From Massospora cicadina (taxonomy: Eukaryota; Entomophthoromycota; Entomophthoromycetes; Entomophthorales; Entomophthoraceae), in NCBI GenBank assembly GCA_022478985.1, contig JAKSZP010000008.1, forward strand, positions 1 to 64,000: a stretch of 64,000 nucleotides of DNA. The letters run 5' to 3'. Of the stretch, positions 30,485 to 42,019 are shown piece by piece (positions within the stretch are counted from its first letter, which is position 1; each line of letters begins with the position of its first letter). The position numbers and the translations under genes were made by a program. The notes beneath the pieces were generated by a model. The model saw nothing but the letters and a program-made list of their open reading frames with translations. It was not told where the DNA came from and made no database searches.

Positions 30485-32118
30485 ACACAGGCTTAACACT
30501 TATCATCAAATTAATCCTGTGAATGAGCCTAAATTTTATAAGAAGATGAGTAATTACACCTTAATGTGGCTATTTAAAATTTCTATGGGGAAGAAGAATG
30601 TTCAGGCTAAGCTGGCTATATAGATTGGACTTGTTGAACCCTGTTAGTCAAGATCTGGTGCTGCTAAAGATCTGTGAAACTGGAATACAATATCATAGCT
30701 CATAAGAAGTTATTTATAAATCTAGTGAGACAAAACTTATGAAAGGATGAAACCCGGTATCATTTCCTAATTTTTAGACTAAGTGAAGGAGATTTAGCTT
30801 TTGCTTCCGTTTTACTACAGACTCAGGTGTTGTATGGGATGAGAGTTCTAATCTTTATAATGATATATATTTTTGCAATGCCTTTAAACCTTACATGAAA
30901 TTATATTGGGCTATAGTATCAGCTTTAAATACCAAAAGCGCCTTAACGGAATGGGAATTTACTTCTCTTATGCACCCTTACTTTTGACATGACTAATTAA
31001 ATTTATTCTAAAAAACAACATAATATCTACCATGTGACATCTTTAGAGGATGATGATATGGAAGAGACTGTTCAGAATAGAAACGTGATATTCTATCTCC
31101 ACTGACAGTAAAATTACAATCAAAGAATCAATTGATAATTAATGACTCCTTTGGCATGGTTAAAGGAGTCAGGATGCTTCAGCATCAAAATTTTCATAAA
31201 TTAATGTTGAATCATTTGTACTTTATGGTCTACATCTCCCAGCAGAGTATTGAATTACCAACCAACCAAGGTCATGATGGCTCTTGATTGTACATTACAG
31301 ACTACTTATATGACTACAATGCTTAGTCCATATAATTGCATTTATCCTGATGACATAAATAAATAACTGCATGAGTCTTCATTCTTAGTCTTGCACCCTA
31401 TACTTGCTAGATATATGTTTACACTGTGCCTCTGAAGCTCCTGATAGAGGACTTTGAATAACTCTCAACCAGAGCCTAAATCTAAAATCCATTTTTAGTG
31501 TCAACATATTGAAAAGGAGAGGCATCATTCACTTAAATATCAAAAAATGCTATAGCTCCCTGAAGTTGCCAAAGAGATTATAGAACTAATGCAATTCCGC
31601 TAAAATCTGGATGGAGCTTTACTATGGCATCTTGCCATTAATACCTTGTATGATTGGATACTTGAAATAGATATTTAATAATATTATAAAAATCTTCTCC
31701 AACTTTGTTGAAAATAAAAATTTCCACGTCAATGTCTCTGGTGCTATTTATCCTAAACAGTGGAAAATATTATGGTGTCTTTGATGAATATATACTCTTA
31801 ACTAATCAACATGAAAAGGCATCAACTTATTGTCTTTTCTTATGGGCTGCCAGTTGCTAAGGTATAAACTAGAAAAAGTGTTCCTGACAGTGTATTGGCA
31901 AACTTCTAAAGTGTGTTGGAAATACCATTCATTAAAAGCCCTCAGAGCTCAGAGCTCAATACAACAGACTTCTTGTTACTAGTGATATAATAAATAACTG
32001 GGGTTAAATATAAAAAGGGTTGACAAGAAAGTACTGGACTTAAGGCCCCAGCTTCTCAAGATCATTTCCAACTCCACACTTATTTTTGTTCTCTGATGTT
32101 TGGTCAAGTGAAAGGAAA
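30485..32118 (+). pseudogene. Interior of element B, right part; coding content unrecognised
   Basis: AT-rich sequence between the C LTR and the 3' LTR of B. Short plus-strand readings look protein-like ('YGVFDEYILLTNQHEKASTY' about 31,770-31,830; 'LPEVAKEIIELMQF' about 31,558-31,600; 'HVTSLEDDDMEETVQN' about 31,030-31,080) but match no retroelement domain I know. The end gtgaaaggaaa (to 32,118) is a weak polypurine tract. It could be decayed pol or a non-autonomous interior like that of D. Confidence 0.3.
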
Positions 32119-32968
32119 TGTTGAGATTTTCCAACCAACCATTTTTATAACTAGCCTATTTACTTATTTTTATTTAACTAGTATGTAGACAAAAGTCTCC
32201 AATTGGGTTACGCTATACCAATATTAATCTATGAGATAATCTAATATGGATTACTCCAATATTCCCCACTTTCTTATATGTAGCCGCCAAATTGTAGTAT
32301 TAAATTGCTATTTGCTACCTCGCCTCAGCGCCTTTGATTAATAATACTATTTATGAAAATTGAGTCCTTAATCCCTACAGATACAACTCTCAATTTCTTA
32401 ATACCTCAATTACCTTGCCCATGGGCCTACATTTATCAAATTACTATAATATAATTTAATGTTCGTTACTTTGTTACCAAGCTGGTGTAAAATTCCTCGT
32501 CATTAGGTTTTTATATTAGCTATGGCTATCTGCCAGTGTCTCATTTGCAATTGGCACATGTCTATCAAAATTAGAAGGGCCGCAAGTACTAGAAATTTTT
32601 TTATAACCTATCTGAATATTTGGCATTTAACCTGCAATTCTCAAGTGCTGCTAAGTTAACTATAACTTGTCAAATTGAGAACCCTCGGAATTAGAGAGGA
32701 TATATAAGAGGGATTGCTATTTTTGGAAATGATATCTTGTCATTACAATAGCTAAAGAAGTTTACAACTACAAAGACCATACTGCTTTCCCCTAAACACT
32801 CTAATTACTTATTACTACTTTGTGCTTATTTTCATATATAAAACCTTATTGTGATCAGTTTGGAATTTAGCTTATCTTTCAGAAATTTGTCTTCATCTAA
32901 ATTTTCTGTTACTTTGTATAAATTTACCTGTGATAACAGCAATCAGTGCCAAAGTGGTAATTTCAAGA
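32119..32968 (+). repeat. 3' LTR of element B
   Basis: Begins tgttgagattttccaac and aligns with 3,619-4,478 ('ccaatattaatctatgagat', 'ctcgcctcagcgcctttg', 'tttacaactacaaagaccat'). It ends near tttcaaga, followed by candidate target duplication ctgtc. Confidence 0.75.
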
Positions 32969-32973
32969 CTGTC

Positions 32974-34800
32974 TATGTTGACAGTACTCTTCGTTAATCA
33001 CTCCAGAGCTCGTTGGCCCACCTTTTACAATTCTTTGTCATATTGTAGGTTCAAAATCTTAATGTAAAGGATATCTGACATGTTGGCAGTCAGTGCTATG
33101 ATGTGAAGTCTGGATAGTTTCTCAGCACTCTAGTGCTTCATTCCAGGTCAAGCATATATCAAAAATCATAAAATATTCAATTTTAATGCCCAATGAGCTA
33201 ATTAGCCTTTTGATACCTTGATATATTACAACTACATAGGTTGGGACCACTTAGTGCAAAAAAGATATATTACAACTATATTAGAAAAGAGTGATTAGTT
33301 ACTAAATTCTAGTCTACCTCATGGACGAAGACCATAGAACTGTTTGTATTCATGGATCACGCTAAGCACTCTTTTTGTCACAGTGCAATTCTTTCTTTTT
33401 AATTATAGAATTTAACTACGGTAGGACATGGGGTGCTCTATCCCATTGTAAATAAGTCAGAATAGCAAAGCCCCAAGTAGTTGAGGGTTGCATCCATTTA
33501 AATCATAGATGGTTAATCAAAATTTTGTATATTAATGCTGGTGTGGAGGCAAAGCAAGTCTACAGCTTGAAAAAAGCCATCTGGCGGTTTGTTGTCCACT
33601 CAAGTTGTGTCTTGTTCAGCAAGAGATATAAAAATGCTTGTCATATTTACTGAAATTTTCAACAAACTTCTGGTACTAGTTAACCATCCCTAAGAAGGCT
33701 TGCATGTCCCACTTATTGGTTGGTCGTCCCTGTTTTCAATGGACCTTAATTTAACAGGCTGAGGCCATAAGCCCTGCTTGTCAATAAAAAGTTTCAGATG
33801 CTTAAGTTGTTCCCAGAAGAATTCCGCTTTTTTGGTTTGATCTTGAGAATAGTCGTGGGTAACAGGTGTAAGATTTCTAAATGTTAAAGTATATTGCTGG
33901 GTTTTCTTAAAAAATCTATGTCATTAAAGTACACTGTGACGCAAGAAATTTAGATCACCCACGATGCTGTCATTACTCTGTTAGAAGGTAGAGAAGGCGT
34001 TGTACAAACCATGCGGCATCCAAGTGAGTTTGTATCAAACCTGGGTCATCATATTAGCTCACGTCTCCTGCTCTTCTAATGAAACTCAATCTTCCAGTTA
34101 CAGTAGATTAGGCCCATAATAGAGAAGTGATTTCTTAAAATAATTGGTTTTGCACATTATTAATTTACAGTAGAGATGTGAATCATTTTTACGAATTTTC
34201 TAATCCTTCTATAAATTATAACCACCCAATTATAGCCATCCGTGTTATACATAATTAAGACGGGAATTGCCCATGGGCTCTTAGATTTTAAAAGTCACTT
34301 TTTAGACTAGATGATTTATTTTTTTATTGACAATATTTTCTGAAGCCTTGGATCAATGGAAGGATGTAGGCAGACTGGTGGATGATTTCCAGTGTTATTA
34401 TTAGAAAGCAAGTCCTGTGTGCACCTCTGATAAAAACAATCTGATTCAAATATTGTCTAATACATTTCAAGAAGGGACATTCTCTGGTTTTTTCATCATC
34501 CATCAGTTTATATAGACCTTAATGAAGTATTAGGTAAAATATGGTCTTGTAGGACTCATCCGCTAACCTAAACTCCCTCAAGGTTATAAACTTGCGTATC
34601 TTCTTACTTCTTTAGTTGGATTTGTATTAACAAAGGAAATAATTTGATGTCATCTAATGTGAATTAGGTAAAGTGTATATTAGACATTAATACATTAAGT
34701 TCCTCATAATCTGGAAAGATGATCTCAGGCGAGGCAACAAGTTCTTTGTATAGACAATGGAATGGTTGAATACTTTAACATATATTTCTGATGGTATTTT
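32974..34800 (-). pseudogene. Ty3/gypsy RT and RNase H fragment, minus strand, right of B
   Basis: On the minus strand 'MPHGLYNAFSTF' (34,019-33,984) is the RT motif MPxGLxNAPxxF. Upstream, 'NWKIEFH' (about 34,100) corresponds to 'GHWKVELAL' of A. Downstream, the catalytic box reads YFND (33,931-33,920) instead of YLDD. Later 'FFWEQLKHLKLFIDKQGLWP' (about 33,820-33,760) is connection sequence. Stops and frameshifts are dense. It lines up with the minus-strand integrase at 2.8-3.5 kb on the far side of B and probably belongs to the same, oldest element. Confidence 0.65.
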
Positions 34801-34817
34801 CAACTTGAATTACCGTG

Positions 34818-35913
34818 TTCACTATTACCAAGGTAGCTCTCTTACTCAGGGAATGCTGTTGTTTGGGGTTGAGACACTGACAATAAATTATTTGTTTATT
34901 AACATTATGCACCAACAGGTGAATCAGATGGTCTATTCAGAGTAGGTATAACTTTGCCATTGTTGCAAGCTTGTATAACCATGTTGAACCTTGGAATTAT
35001 ACATATCAGGGATACTCCAGAGAACACTGGACTCTCTCACCTCTGCAGACAACTGGAAGGCTATGTTCTACCCTATATTGCTATCTTTAGCTTTATAAGC
35101 ACCAAATAAAATATTACTATAATGGAGGCTGATTCTATGAAAGATGTTACATTATTGATATGGCCATTGAAACACATATAAATTTTTGGAAATAAGGTTG
35201 TTTTACAAAGGTCTTGATTTAATAATATATTTAGTTTTTTTACATGAATTTTGCATTTGATTCGTGGTTTAAGGCCCATAAGAGTTCATTTTTTGATCCT
35301 CTGAGATCTTCTGGGCTTATTTCTTAAAGTTTTGGAACTCTAGCTTGCTTATGCCTGCGTGGTTCTTCTCTTTTTTCTTTGGGTATTCTTGTGCCCCTTA
35401 TGGCTGTTGCAGCTGCTTAAGTACATTAGTAGTTTTAATTGTTGGAGCATAATAAATTAATCTGCTTCCCACTTTGGTAATATTGGTATATCTCAGCTTT
35501 GTACAAATTAAGAACTCTCTTCAGGCATGTTCTGGTAATTCTTCCATCATCAGCAGTCAAATCAAAGGGTATAAAAGGGGTTACTTAAGGTTTCATCTGT
35601 GACATTGTGCACACGGTCATCTGATGGGGATTTTAGGTCTGCATGTCCTCTGAGTCCTAATGACCATCTGTAAAGTTATTTTGGTGGACAGGGGTTATAT
35701 AATGGCCTCCATTGACAAAATTTTTTGCCCTTTGAATCAAAAGGGTTTGTATTGTGATAGACATTTTTATTACTGCCCATGTTAGGTTGATTTCTATCTT
35801 TATTCTGGTCGGTTAGATCATTAGTATGGATATTTTTTAATATTAATTTGGGAACTTAAAGGGAGTTTCTTCCAAAGGTCGAGGAAATATCCTCTATAGT
35901 TAGGTGTTTCCCA
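34818..35913 (-). repeat. Family-C LTR, second copy
   Basis: Minus strand begins TGGGAAACACCTAACTATAG at 35,913 and follows the LTR at 42,020-43,119 to about 34,818 (shared plus-strand blocks 'ttggtaatattggtatatctcagctttgta' near 35,478 and 'tggctgttgcagctgcttaagtacatt' near 35,400). It may be the 3' LTR of the element at 37-43 kb or a separate solo LTR; extra sequence between integrase and this LTR keeps both open. Confidence 0.7.
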
Positions 35914-35919
35914 ATGTTA

Positions 35920-36500
35920 CTCTTCCAAAGATGAGAGCTAAGGAAAGATTTTAAATGCAGCACGTGGACTCAGTTATAGGTGATTTAGGTGGTGTCATTA
36001 TTGATGGACTACTCAGTTCCTCTTCTTATGACATCATTTGCTGGTCTGTTTAGACAGCCTGTAACTTCTAAGATTTAATCTCTACGCATATTATAGAACA
36101 TTCCTTTTTGTCCTACCTCAACCATGGGCAATTTGAGTCTTTAGTTATAATCTTTAGTACTCTCCTTGTGTGACTTCATAATGCTGTTGTTGACGTTCAG
36201 CTGAGTTTTTTAACTCCTCCACTAACTCTTCCTAGTATCTTCTTCTAGGTAAATTAGTTTTATCTTCATTCATCACTGGAGCTAACAAACTTAGTAAGGA
36301 GGTTGACTCCCAAAATGACTCCTTGAATGCAGACAAAGCAATAGTTAAGTTGCAGCTTAATTGGCAAGCTGTCAAAAGCTTACTATCTACATTATTAATT
36401 ACTCTACAAGTGTTCCAGGCCAATGACATCAGAATGGCTGACCTTTCTCTTCGGACTATGAAACTACATTTAGCTACAAATTTGCAGTAGAAACTCCTTT
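35920..36500 (-). pseudogene. Coiled-coil, gag-like remnant between C integrase and LTR
   Basis: The minus strand from 36,429 reads 65 codons, then past a stop 'EELVEELKNSAERQQQHYEV' (about 36,225-36,165), which aligns by eye with the coiled coil of E gag ('RSLLEEFAKELEKQNEQ') and its upstream sequence. The plus strand is also open here (about 36,265-36,488), so strand assignment rests on that resemblance. It could be the gag start of an element interrupted by the C LTR, or an extra ORF at the 3' end of C. Confidence 0.3.
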
Positions 36501-37049
36501 AACTCAGCGTAGCAAACAACTTCACCATCAATTGACTAATAACATTAAAGGCTAGAATCCCCAAACCCACATGGGTGGCCTGATTATGTCCTCTTTATTA
36601 ATTCCAGTACATCAAGGTTAATTTCACCTAGTTTAAGTTGTCACTTGCAATTAAGTATATTCTCAGGGTAACTTGTAACTCCATTATATTATTGGCAAGC
36701 CAACACTCATTTTTATGTAACCAATAAGGGATGCCAATGTCTGGGGAGCTTTAAACTACTTTAAATGTCCAGTATCAAATTTACTGTAAATAAAAAAAAG
36801 TATATATATGGAAGTATAAATTAGAATAAAAAGCTAGCCTTATATAGGGTGGCTAGAACTCGAGTATTGTGAGATGACTGTGGTATAATTATACCAAAGA
36901 ATAAGAGAGGAGTAAAAGGTGTGAATGTTTCAAACTGATTAAGGTTGTATAAGTGGCAGATAATTTGCAAAAAAACCTTGCGTGACATTTTTCAACTTAA
37001 GAGTAATTAATTAAACATATATTAATCACCAATATATAATTTATACAAC
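36501..37049. other. AT-rich stretch, nothing recognised
   Basis: No reading frame of note and no repeat partner identified. It contains runs such as taaataaaaaaaagtatatatatgg. Confidence 0.5.
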
Positions 37050-38110
37050 AGTGGCGAAACATTAGCTTGATTTGGATCAATTCACTCCCTAAGTGGATAG
37101 TTCTTCACGCATTGCTCACCTTCACGCTTAGATAGAGTGTTCTCATATCATTTAAATTAACCTGGCAATTTATAGCTTTTCTGGTTTTGTAAATTAGCAA
37201 TAATTAATTCTCAAAATAGGTATCCCAATTAGTATTTTCATCATATAATAATTTTGTATCAATAATAAACAATCTTTTTATTGATAGATTGGCAACCCTA
37301 TATTAATGAATATATTAAACTTCATGTCAATAATAAGATTAGATACTACTTTTTGATCAAATTCTTGACCTTGTACGCACAAACCCTTTTAATTAAAGCA
37401 TTTGAGGCTATTTTTTGTGAGCGTATTTGATCTCTTACTCATCTCTAAGGTTGATGCTGATCTTGATCCCTAGATAAGGCTGGAATCATCAGGGCTCTAA
37501 TACCAACATAATTGAACAATCTTGATGATAATAAGATGCCCATTTGGATCATGGTTGACTGGGATTTTATATAGAATGAATTTGTAGATTCCAATAACTT
37601 TTTCAAGGCTTCCGTTGAATGGCGTATATTGGATTGCAAACTGTTGTTTCACTCCTACTAAGTCTATCAGATGTATCATAATATCAAAATAAAGTTCCTT
37701 CATTACCAGAAAGGAATATCTATGGGCTTCTGTGGCGTGTAATGATCCAATGGTAAAGGAACCTCATGGTAACTCTTGCAGAAAATGCCTTGACTGTGAT
37801 TTCTTCCATCCAATTGCTGAATTGATATATTACTATATACTAATACTTATTCCAACTTGATGATTTAGAGATGGTCCAACATGTCCGTGAAAATGTTGTT
37901 AAATGGCGCGCTTGGAGGGACAGACAAAAATTAAAGCTTCTTTGGGAGAGTCTTGTAATGGCGCAATCAGCATAGAGCTCCTTAGCCTGACTGATATCGT
38001 TTAACATGGCCTCTCAGTAATAACTCGCCTTGAGATGCTGGCATGTCTTCTACAGTCATCCGTGGCCTACTATGTCTTGTTCTTCCATAACTAGCGCCAT
38101 CTGTTCACCT
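37050..38110 (-). pseudogene. Integrase of element C
   Basis: An N-terminal HHCC-like segment ('QHLKASYY', 'DISQAKELYADCAITRLSQR') lies at about 38,060-37,960. The core has 'FSNWMEEITVKAF' (about 37,820-37,780), where the usual VDRFSKW motif sits. The Glu region is at 37,650-37,560 ('FAIQYTPFNGSLEKVIGIYK'; pattern YHPQTNG-x-x-E). The tail recalls a GDLVL strand near 37,250 ('LFIIDTKLLYDENTNW'). The first catalytic Asp is not clearly preserved. Several stops. Confidence 0.7.
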
Positions 38111-38249
38111 GGCTTTATACATAATAGCTGTTTCTACTGTAGTTGTTATTCTAACTGTCCAACTCGGAATTTAGTCTCTCTGGAAAAGCTCTTCAGTATC
38201 TTTACTGCATCGTCCTCTTCCTTCTATTCCTATTCTGGTTTCCCTATAA

Positions 38250-38859
38250 ACTCATAGATACTTTTACTCACAATATCTACAGATGGAAGGTGGGCAACTG
38301 TGAGAAAACTACCCACATCTGGGTTCTCTCCTATCAGGCGAAGGGCCTCAAAGTCATAGCCTTGACTCTGAATCTCTATCATGCTAGGCTTCTGTCTGGA
38401 TCATTCATGTTCGTTAACCATATCAGAGAGGCGTGATATGTAAAAATATGAAATGTACACCATAAACATGTTGTCAGAACTGGCATATTTCTCTGATCAC
38501 TACTAGTTACTCGCCTTATGTAACCAAGTAGTTGCGAACTTTTCTGGTAAATGTCTTTGATTATAACTAAGCTGAAAGGCCTACTCCTTCTTTGGCCAAA
38601 GCTCTAGCATGACGCCCATACCCACATCTCTGTCATCTGTATAAACATAAAAGGTTTTTGTGAAATATGGGTGTATCAGATTAGGGTTTCCATTAGCTTC
38701 TACTTTAGCACTTATAGGAAGCTTCTTACTTTTTTCCCAATCTACTTGAACTCCTGTATTGAATAGGCGTGTAAGAAGCTCTGCAATGCCTTGTAATTCC
38801 GCACAAATTGGCAGTAGTAACCCACCATACACAAGATCACTTGAAAGTTTCTCATACAC
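38250..38859 (-). pseudogene. RT thumb and RNase H start of element C
   Basis: A 92-codon minus-strand frame (38,859-38,581) reads 'LQGIAELLTRLFNTGVQVDW' (thumb/connection; pattern aaPLtxLLkkgxxfxW), 'NLIHPYFTKTFYVYTDDRDV' and 'GMGVML', where YTDD is the RNase H first Asp strand. Downstream RNase H is fragmentary. Confidence 0.75.
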
Positions 38860-39850
38860 CTGGGAAACTAATTTTGGAGATGGTTTTACCTTCCCTTGCT
38901 GTGGCTTGATTCCCCTTAATTATAATTCATGAATAAGGGATTCAAACTGGATCTTTAGGAAAATGCACTTGCTTCTCTTAAGCTTGAGGTTGTTCTTTTA
39001 TTAATTAAAAACCAACTTCAGGTGTGCCAGGTGATCCTTTAGTTTTTAGCTTAACACTTTGATATCATATAAGTAAATTAGCATACTTAATATTTTCAAA
39101 TCTTCAAAAAATTAATTCATCAACTTTATGACTCAACTGAGTTCATTACCCATGCCTTGTGGCATATTCATTATTTTGACAGACCTTGGTATGTAATCAG
39201 CACGCAATATCCTGGTCCTCTGTCAAAAGCTCCATCTTAAAATAACCACTTTCTAAGTCCATGGCTCGATAAGTAGCGCAATTCACCAAGCCATTTCAAT
39301 GAATTGTTAATACGCAGTATGGGGATAAGAATGTTTCTTCATCTGGTCAAGAACCTTTGTAGTATATGAATTTTCAATAAGTCCCGTTTTTCTTTCTGAC
39401 TATCAGTAGGGAGACTCTCAAGGACTCTTGGAAGAGCGTTTTAAGCATGCTTCCATATGCTGCTGTAGGATTTTTGAAATGATTTCTTCTAACTCTTGGG
39501 ATAGCAATATGGCTTTGATTGGAGAGGGAATGGAGCTCCCAATGTCAATCTTGTAAACCCCTGTCTTGAACAAGCCATAATCGTTAGGTCTGCTACTAAA
39601 TTTATAAAAATTTGGTCTAATAGATCATTTACTTCATGTGCTTCCTGCGTGGTTAGCTCCTGAAGCACAATTCTTTTGATGCTGAAAATGGCCTAAATTG
39701 AATCAACAGCATATTAGTACATCTCGTTTTGGCAATATTATGGCACTTCCTATCTTGACAGGGTGCTTTACAATATTTTCAAGATTGATATGACTTCAGC
39801 TTGGTATATAGAACTTTAGAATCCAGGAATTGCTCGGTGTTTCTATTTTC
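38860..39850 (-). pseudogene. Reverse transcriptase of element C
   Basis: 'NMPQGMGNELSRVIKLMN' around 39,165-39,142 is the MPxGLxNA motif. The catalytic box at 39,075-39,064 reads YLYD ('LIYLYDIKVLS'), the first Asp changed to Tyr. Then 'HLAHLKLVFN', 'NNLKLKRSKCIFLK' and 'RGIKPQQGKVK' follow the family order. Upstream fingers sequence (to about 39,850) is degraded. The Asp loss predicts an inactive polymerase even if stops were read through. Confidence 0.8.
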
Positions 39851-40170
39851 CTGACTCCTTTGGGGCAATAAATTTTGATCATTGTCTATTCAGTTATATT
39901 AATGCTGATATTAGATAATAAGACTCTTTGTTCCTCTGGCAGTAGGTCTATCTCTTCACTGGCGTATAGGGTAAACTAGACTCTGGTTATATGGCCTGTG
40001 GTAGCTACTTTTTTCCCTTTGTTTTCGAGGTATAGCTGACTGGAAAAAAATCAAATTCTCTGTTAGACCTAAACATACTCACTTCTTCCGGTCCTTTTTC
40101 TCTTTGTCTTGAAATACTAGTGGCATCTGGTAGTTGAGAAGACTAACTAAAATCAGATTAAAAAAGTGAT

Positions 40171-40425
40171 TCATACAGACTTCACTAGGAACTGCGTTCC
40201 TATGAGTAAATTGTAATGGTCGTTCTCAAGCACCACAGATGTAGCAGACAAAACAGTGCAGCCAATTTTCAAGGGTAAAGCAGAATAGAATATTATTACT
40301 TTGGTTGACTTAGGACCGGCAGTTCTAGTCTTGGTCTGGTAATTGATGTCCAGGTCAAACTTTAATCTCTTCATGAGCTCATAAAACATATTGTTAACTG
40401 TAGTGCCGGTATCTAGTACTTCTTA
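40171..40425 (-). pseudogene. Aspartic protease of element C
   Basis: 'EVLDTGTTVNNMFYELMKRL' includes the active-site DTGT at 40,413-40,402. 'ENDHYNLLIGTQFLVKSV' closes the domain, as in A and E. Upstream 'SITKVEVTIHKVKD' matches the pre-protease segment of E ('IITKVEVVIQKV'). It is open for 72 codons after a stop just before it; of the proteases here this is the only one with a canonical tetrad. Confidence 0.85.
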
Positions 40426-40879
40426 GTCTTTTACTTTGTGTATAGTCACTTCCACTTTTGTAATGCTCTTGCCAATATTAATGCGCACGGTAATAATGGA
40501 ATTGACTATATGAGTGAGGTCCTCCTGACTCCATAGTTAGTCAGGACTACTTGTAAGCTTTTGGTGGCTCATGTTCTTTAATTTAAAACTTCTTGTGTGT
40601 GGTATCCATGAGAAGGAGCCATCTATGATATAGTCAACTATCATAGTAGATTGTGAAGCTTGAGCCAAGTAAGACTGTTTGGTAGGCTCAACTTTGCTTA
40701 GTTAGTCTAAGGCAGGCGAACACAACCACATCACTTGGGGCTATAATGTCATAGTATCCTGAATTATCCTGTATCCCAGATTCTCTTTATCAAAACCGTT
40801 GGTGTGGTTTACAACCCAATTGACTAATCCTAAGTCGTCATCTTTAGTTTTCCTTTTTCTCTTCTTCTTTCAAATTAGG

Positions 40880-41990
40880 GAAGCTTCTCTAGAAGTGTTC
40901 TTCTTGTAACAGTTGCTGCATTTGGACTTTGAAAAATTTGGGTACTTCTGTTCTATTGGGCGTTAATCCTTATCCTTAGGCTTATTATTATAATCTTAGC
41001 AACGTAAATGGCTTTACTATAGGGTGGTGTTGCTGATAATTCTGATGACTTGACGCCGTATTTTATATGTCTTTAACGCCACTCAAGGCCTCCTCAATTG
41101 TCATCAGAAATTAAGCGGGATTTCACGCCAAAATTGGTGTTTATCATGGGTTTTGGATGTGGTTCCAGCAAACTAAGTAAAGCAGTTTTCGTGGTAGCTA
41201 GACCTAAGGCTCCAGTCGTCCAATGCTTTTGTGCCTTCATATAAATCCTGTTTGTGTTGTCCGCTCTGATTTAGAGTTTTCATTCTTATAAGTAATTTTT
41301 TCTTTACAATTTGAAAGCCTTGTGCACTTCAAAACTCAGCAATAAAAATCTCATTACTTTCAGCCCAAAATTGATGAGGAAAAGCTTAGCTCCATGCACC
41401 TCATGTGCTTCTTAGCTCATACATCCTTGTACACAGAGATGATTCTGCTTTTAATTAGCTTTTTCCATGCTGTTTTTGTATAACTGAAGTAATCCTCCAT
41501 AGTTTCCTCACCAGGAGTAAACTTAACCTTGAGGTAAAGGCGAAATTTGGGATCTTCTTCAGGTTCAATTTGACGTGCAATTTGTACCACTATTACTGGT
41601 GTAGTTGTACTGTTTGTACATAAACCCAAAGTTGGTAACGGACTGAGAAGTTGTAGATGTCACCTGGATGGTGTTCACATCCTAATTCATTTGATCCAAC
41701 TGATCAATATGGTTTCACAGCTCAGTAAAGATTGCGTTTATGTTTTTTTATGGTTTTTGTTGTTTATACTCTCCAGAATTCAAACTTATATCTTTCTTGA
41801 GTCATATCCAGCTCACCAGTTCTTTTCTAGCGCTGGTATTAATTTTAATATACTTAACTCAATAGTCAAAGTAGCTATACGAATCTTCAATCAGATGATC
41901 ACTCATTAAATACTCTTCAGGTAAAATAATTGGAAGTTTTTCTCCATAATAAACTTCTATGGTATTTCTTCAAGACTCCATGATTGCTTA
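40880..41990 (-). pseudogene. gag of element C
   Basis: Near the primer site the minus strand reads 'LPIILPEEYLMSDHLIEDSY' (about 41,925-41,866), then the capsid-like 70-codon frame 41,629-41,417 ('KVKFTPGEETMEDYFSYTKT'), matching E 'DKFIPGEGSIASFLYVYEA'. At about 40,910 'KCSNCYKKNTSREAS' is a nucleocapsid knuckle with both N-terminal cysteines but without the His and last Cys. Scattered stops. Confidence 0.65.
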
Positions 41991-41997
41991 GTGGCGT

Positions 41998-42015
41998 CCC
42001 ATGTAGTGAACACCA
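41998..42015 (-). promoter_or_regulatory. Putative primer-binding site of element C
   Basis: The minus strand reads tggtgttcactacatggg, one or two changes from the E primer site tggtgctcactacagggg, immediately inside the LTR. Confidence 0.65.
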
Positions 42016-42019
42016 GCAA

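Larger units (their letters stand above)
3614..32973 (+). mobile_element. LTR retrotransposon B, host of the nested pile
   Basis: Long LTRs at 3,619-4,478 and 32,119-32,968 share extended similarity, for example 'agtttacaactacaaagacca' type blocks (about 4,265 and 32,760) and 'ctacctcrcctcrgcgcctt' (about 3,820 and 32,315). Both begin tgttgagatt. Candidate 5-bp target duplications are ccgcc (3,614-3,618) and ctgtc (32,969-32,973), differing by two C>T changes. The interior is interrupted from 5,095 to 30,484 by an LTR of family C carrying other elements. Only a gag-like segment is recognisable in the interior; no RT or integrase is visible in what remains. Confidence 0.75.
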
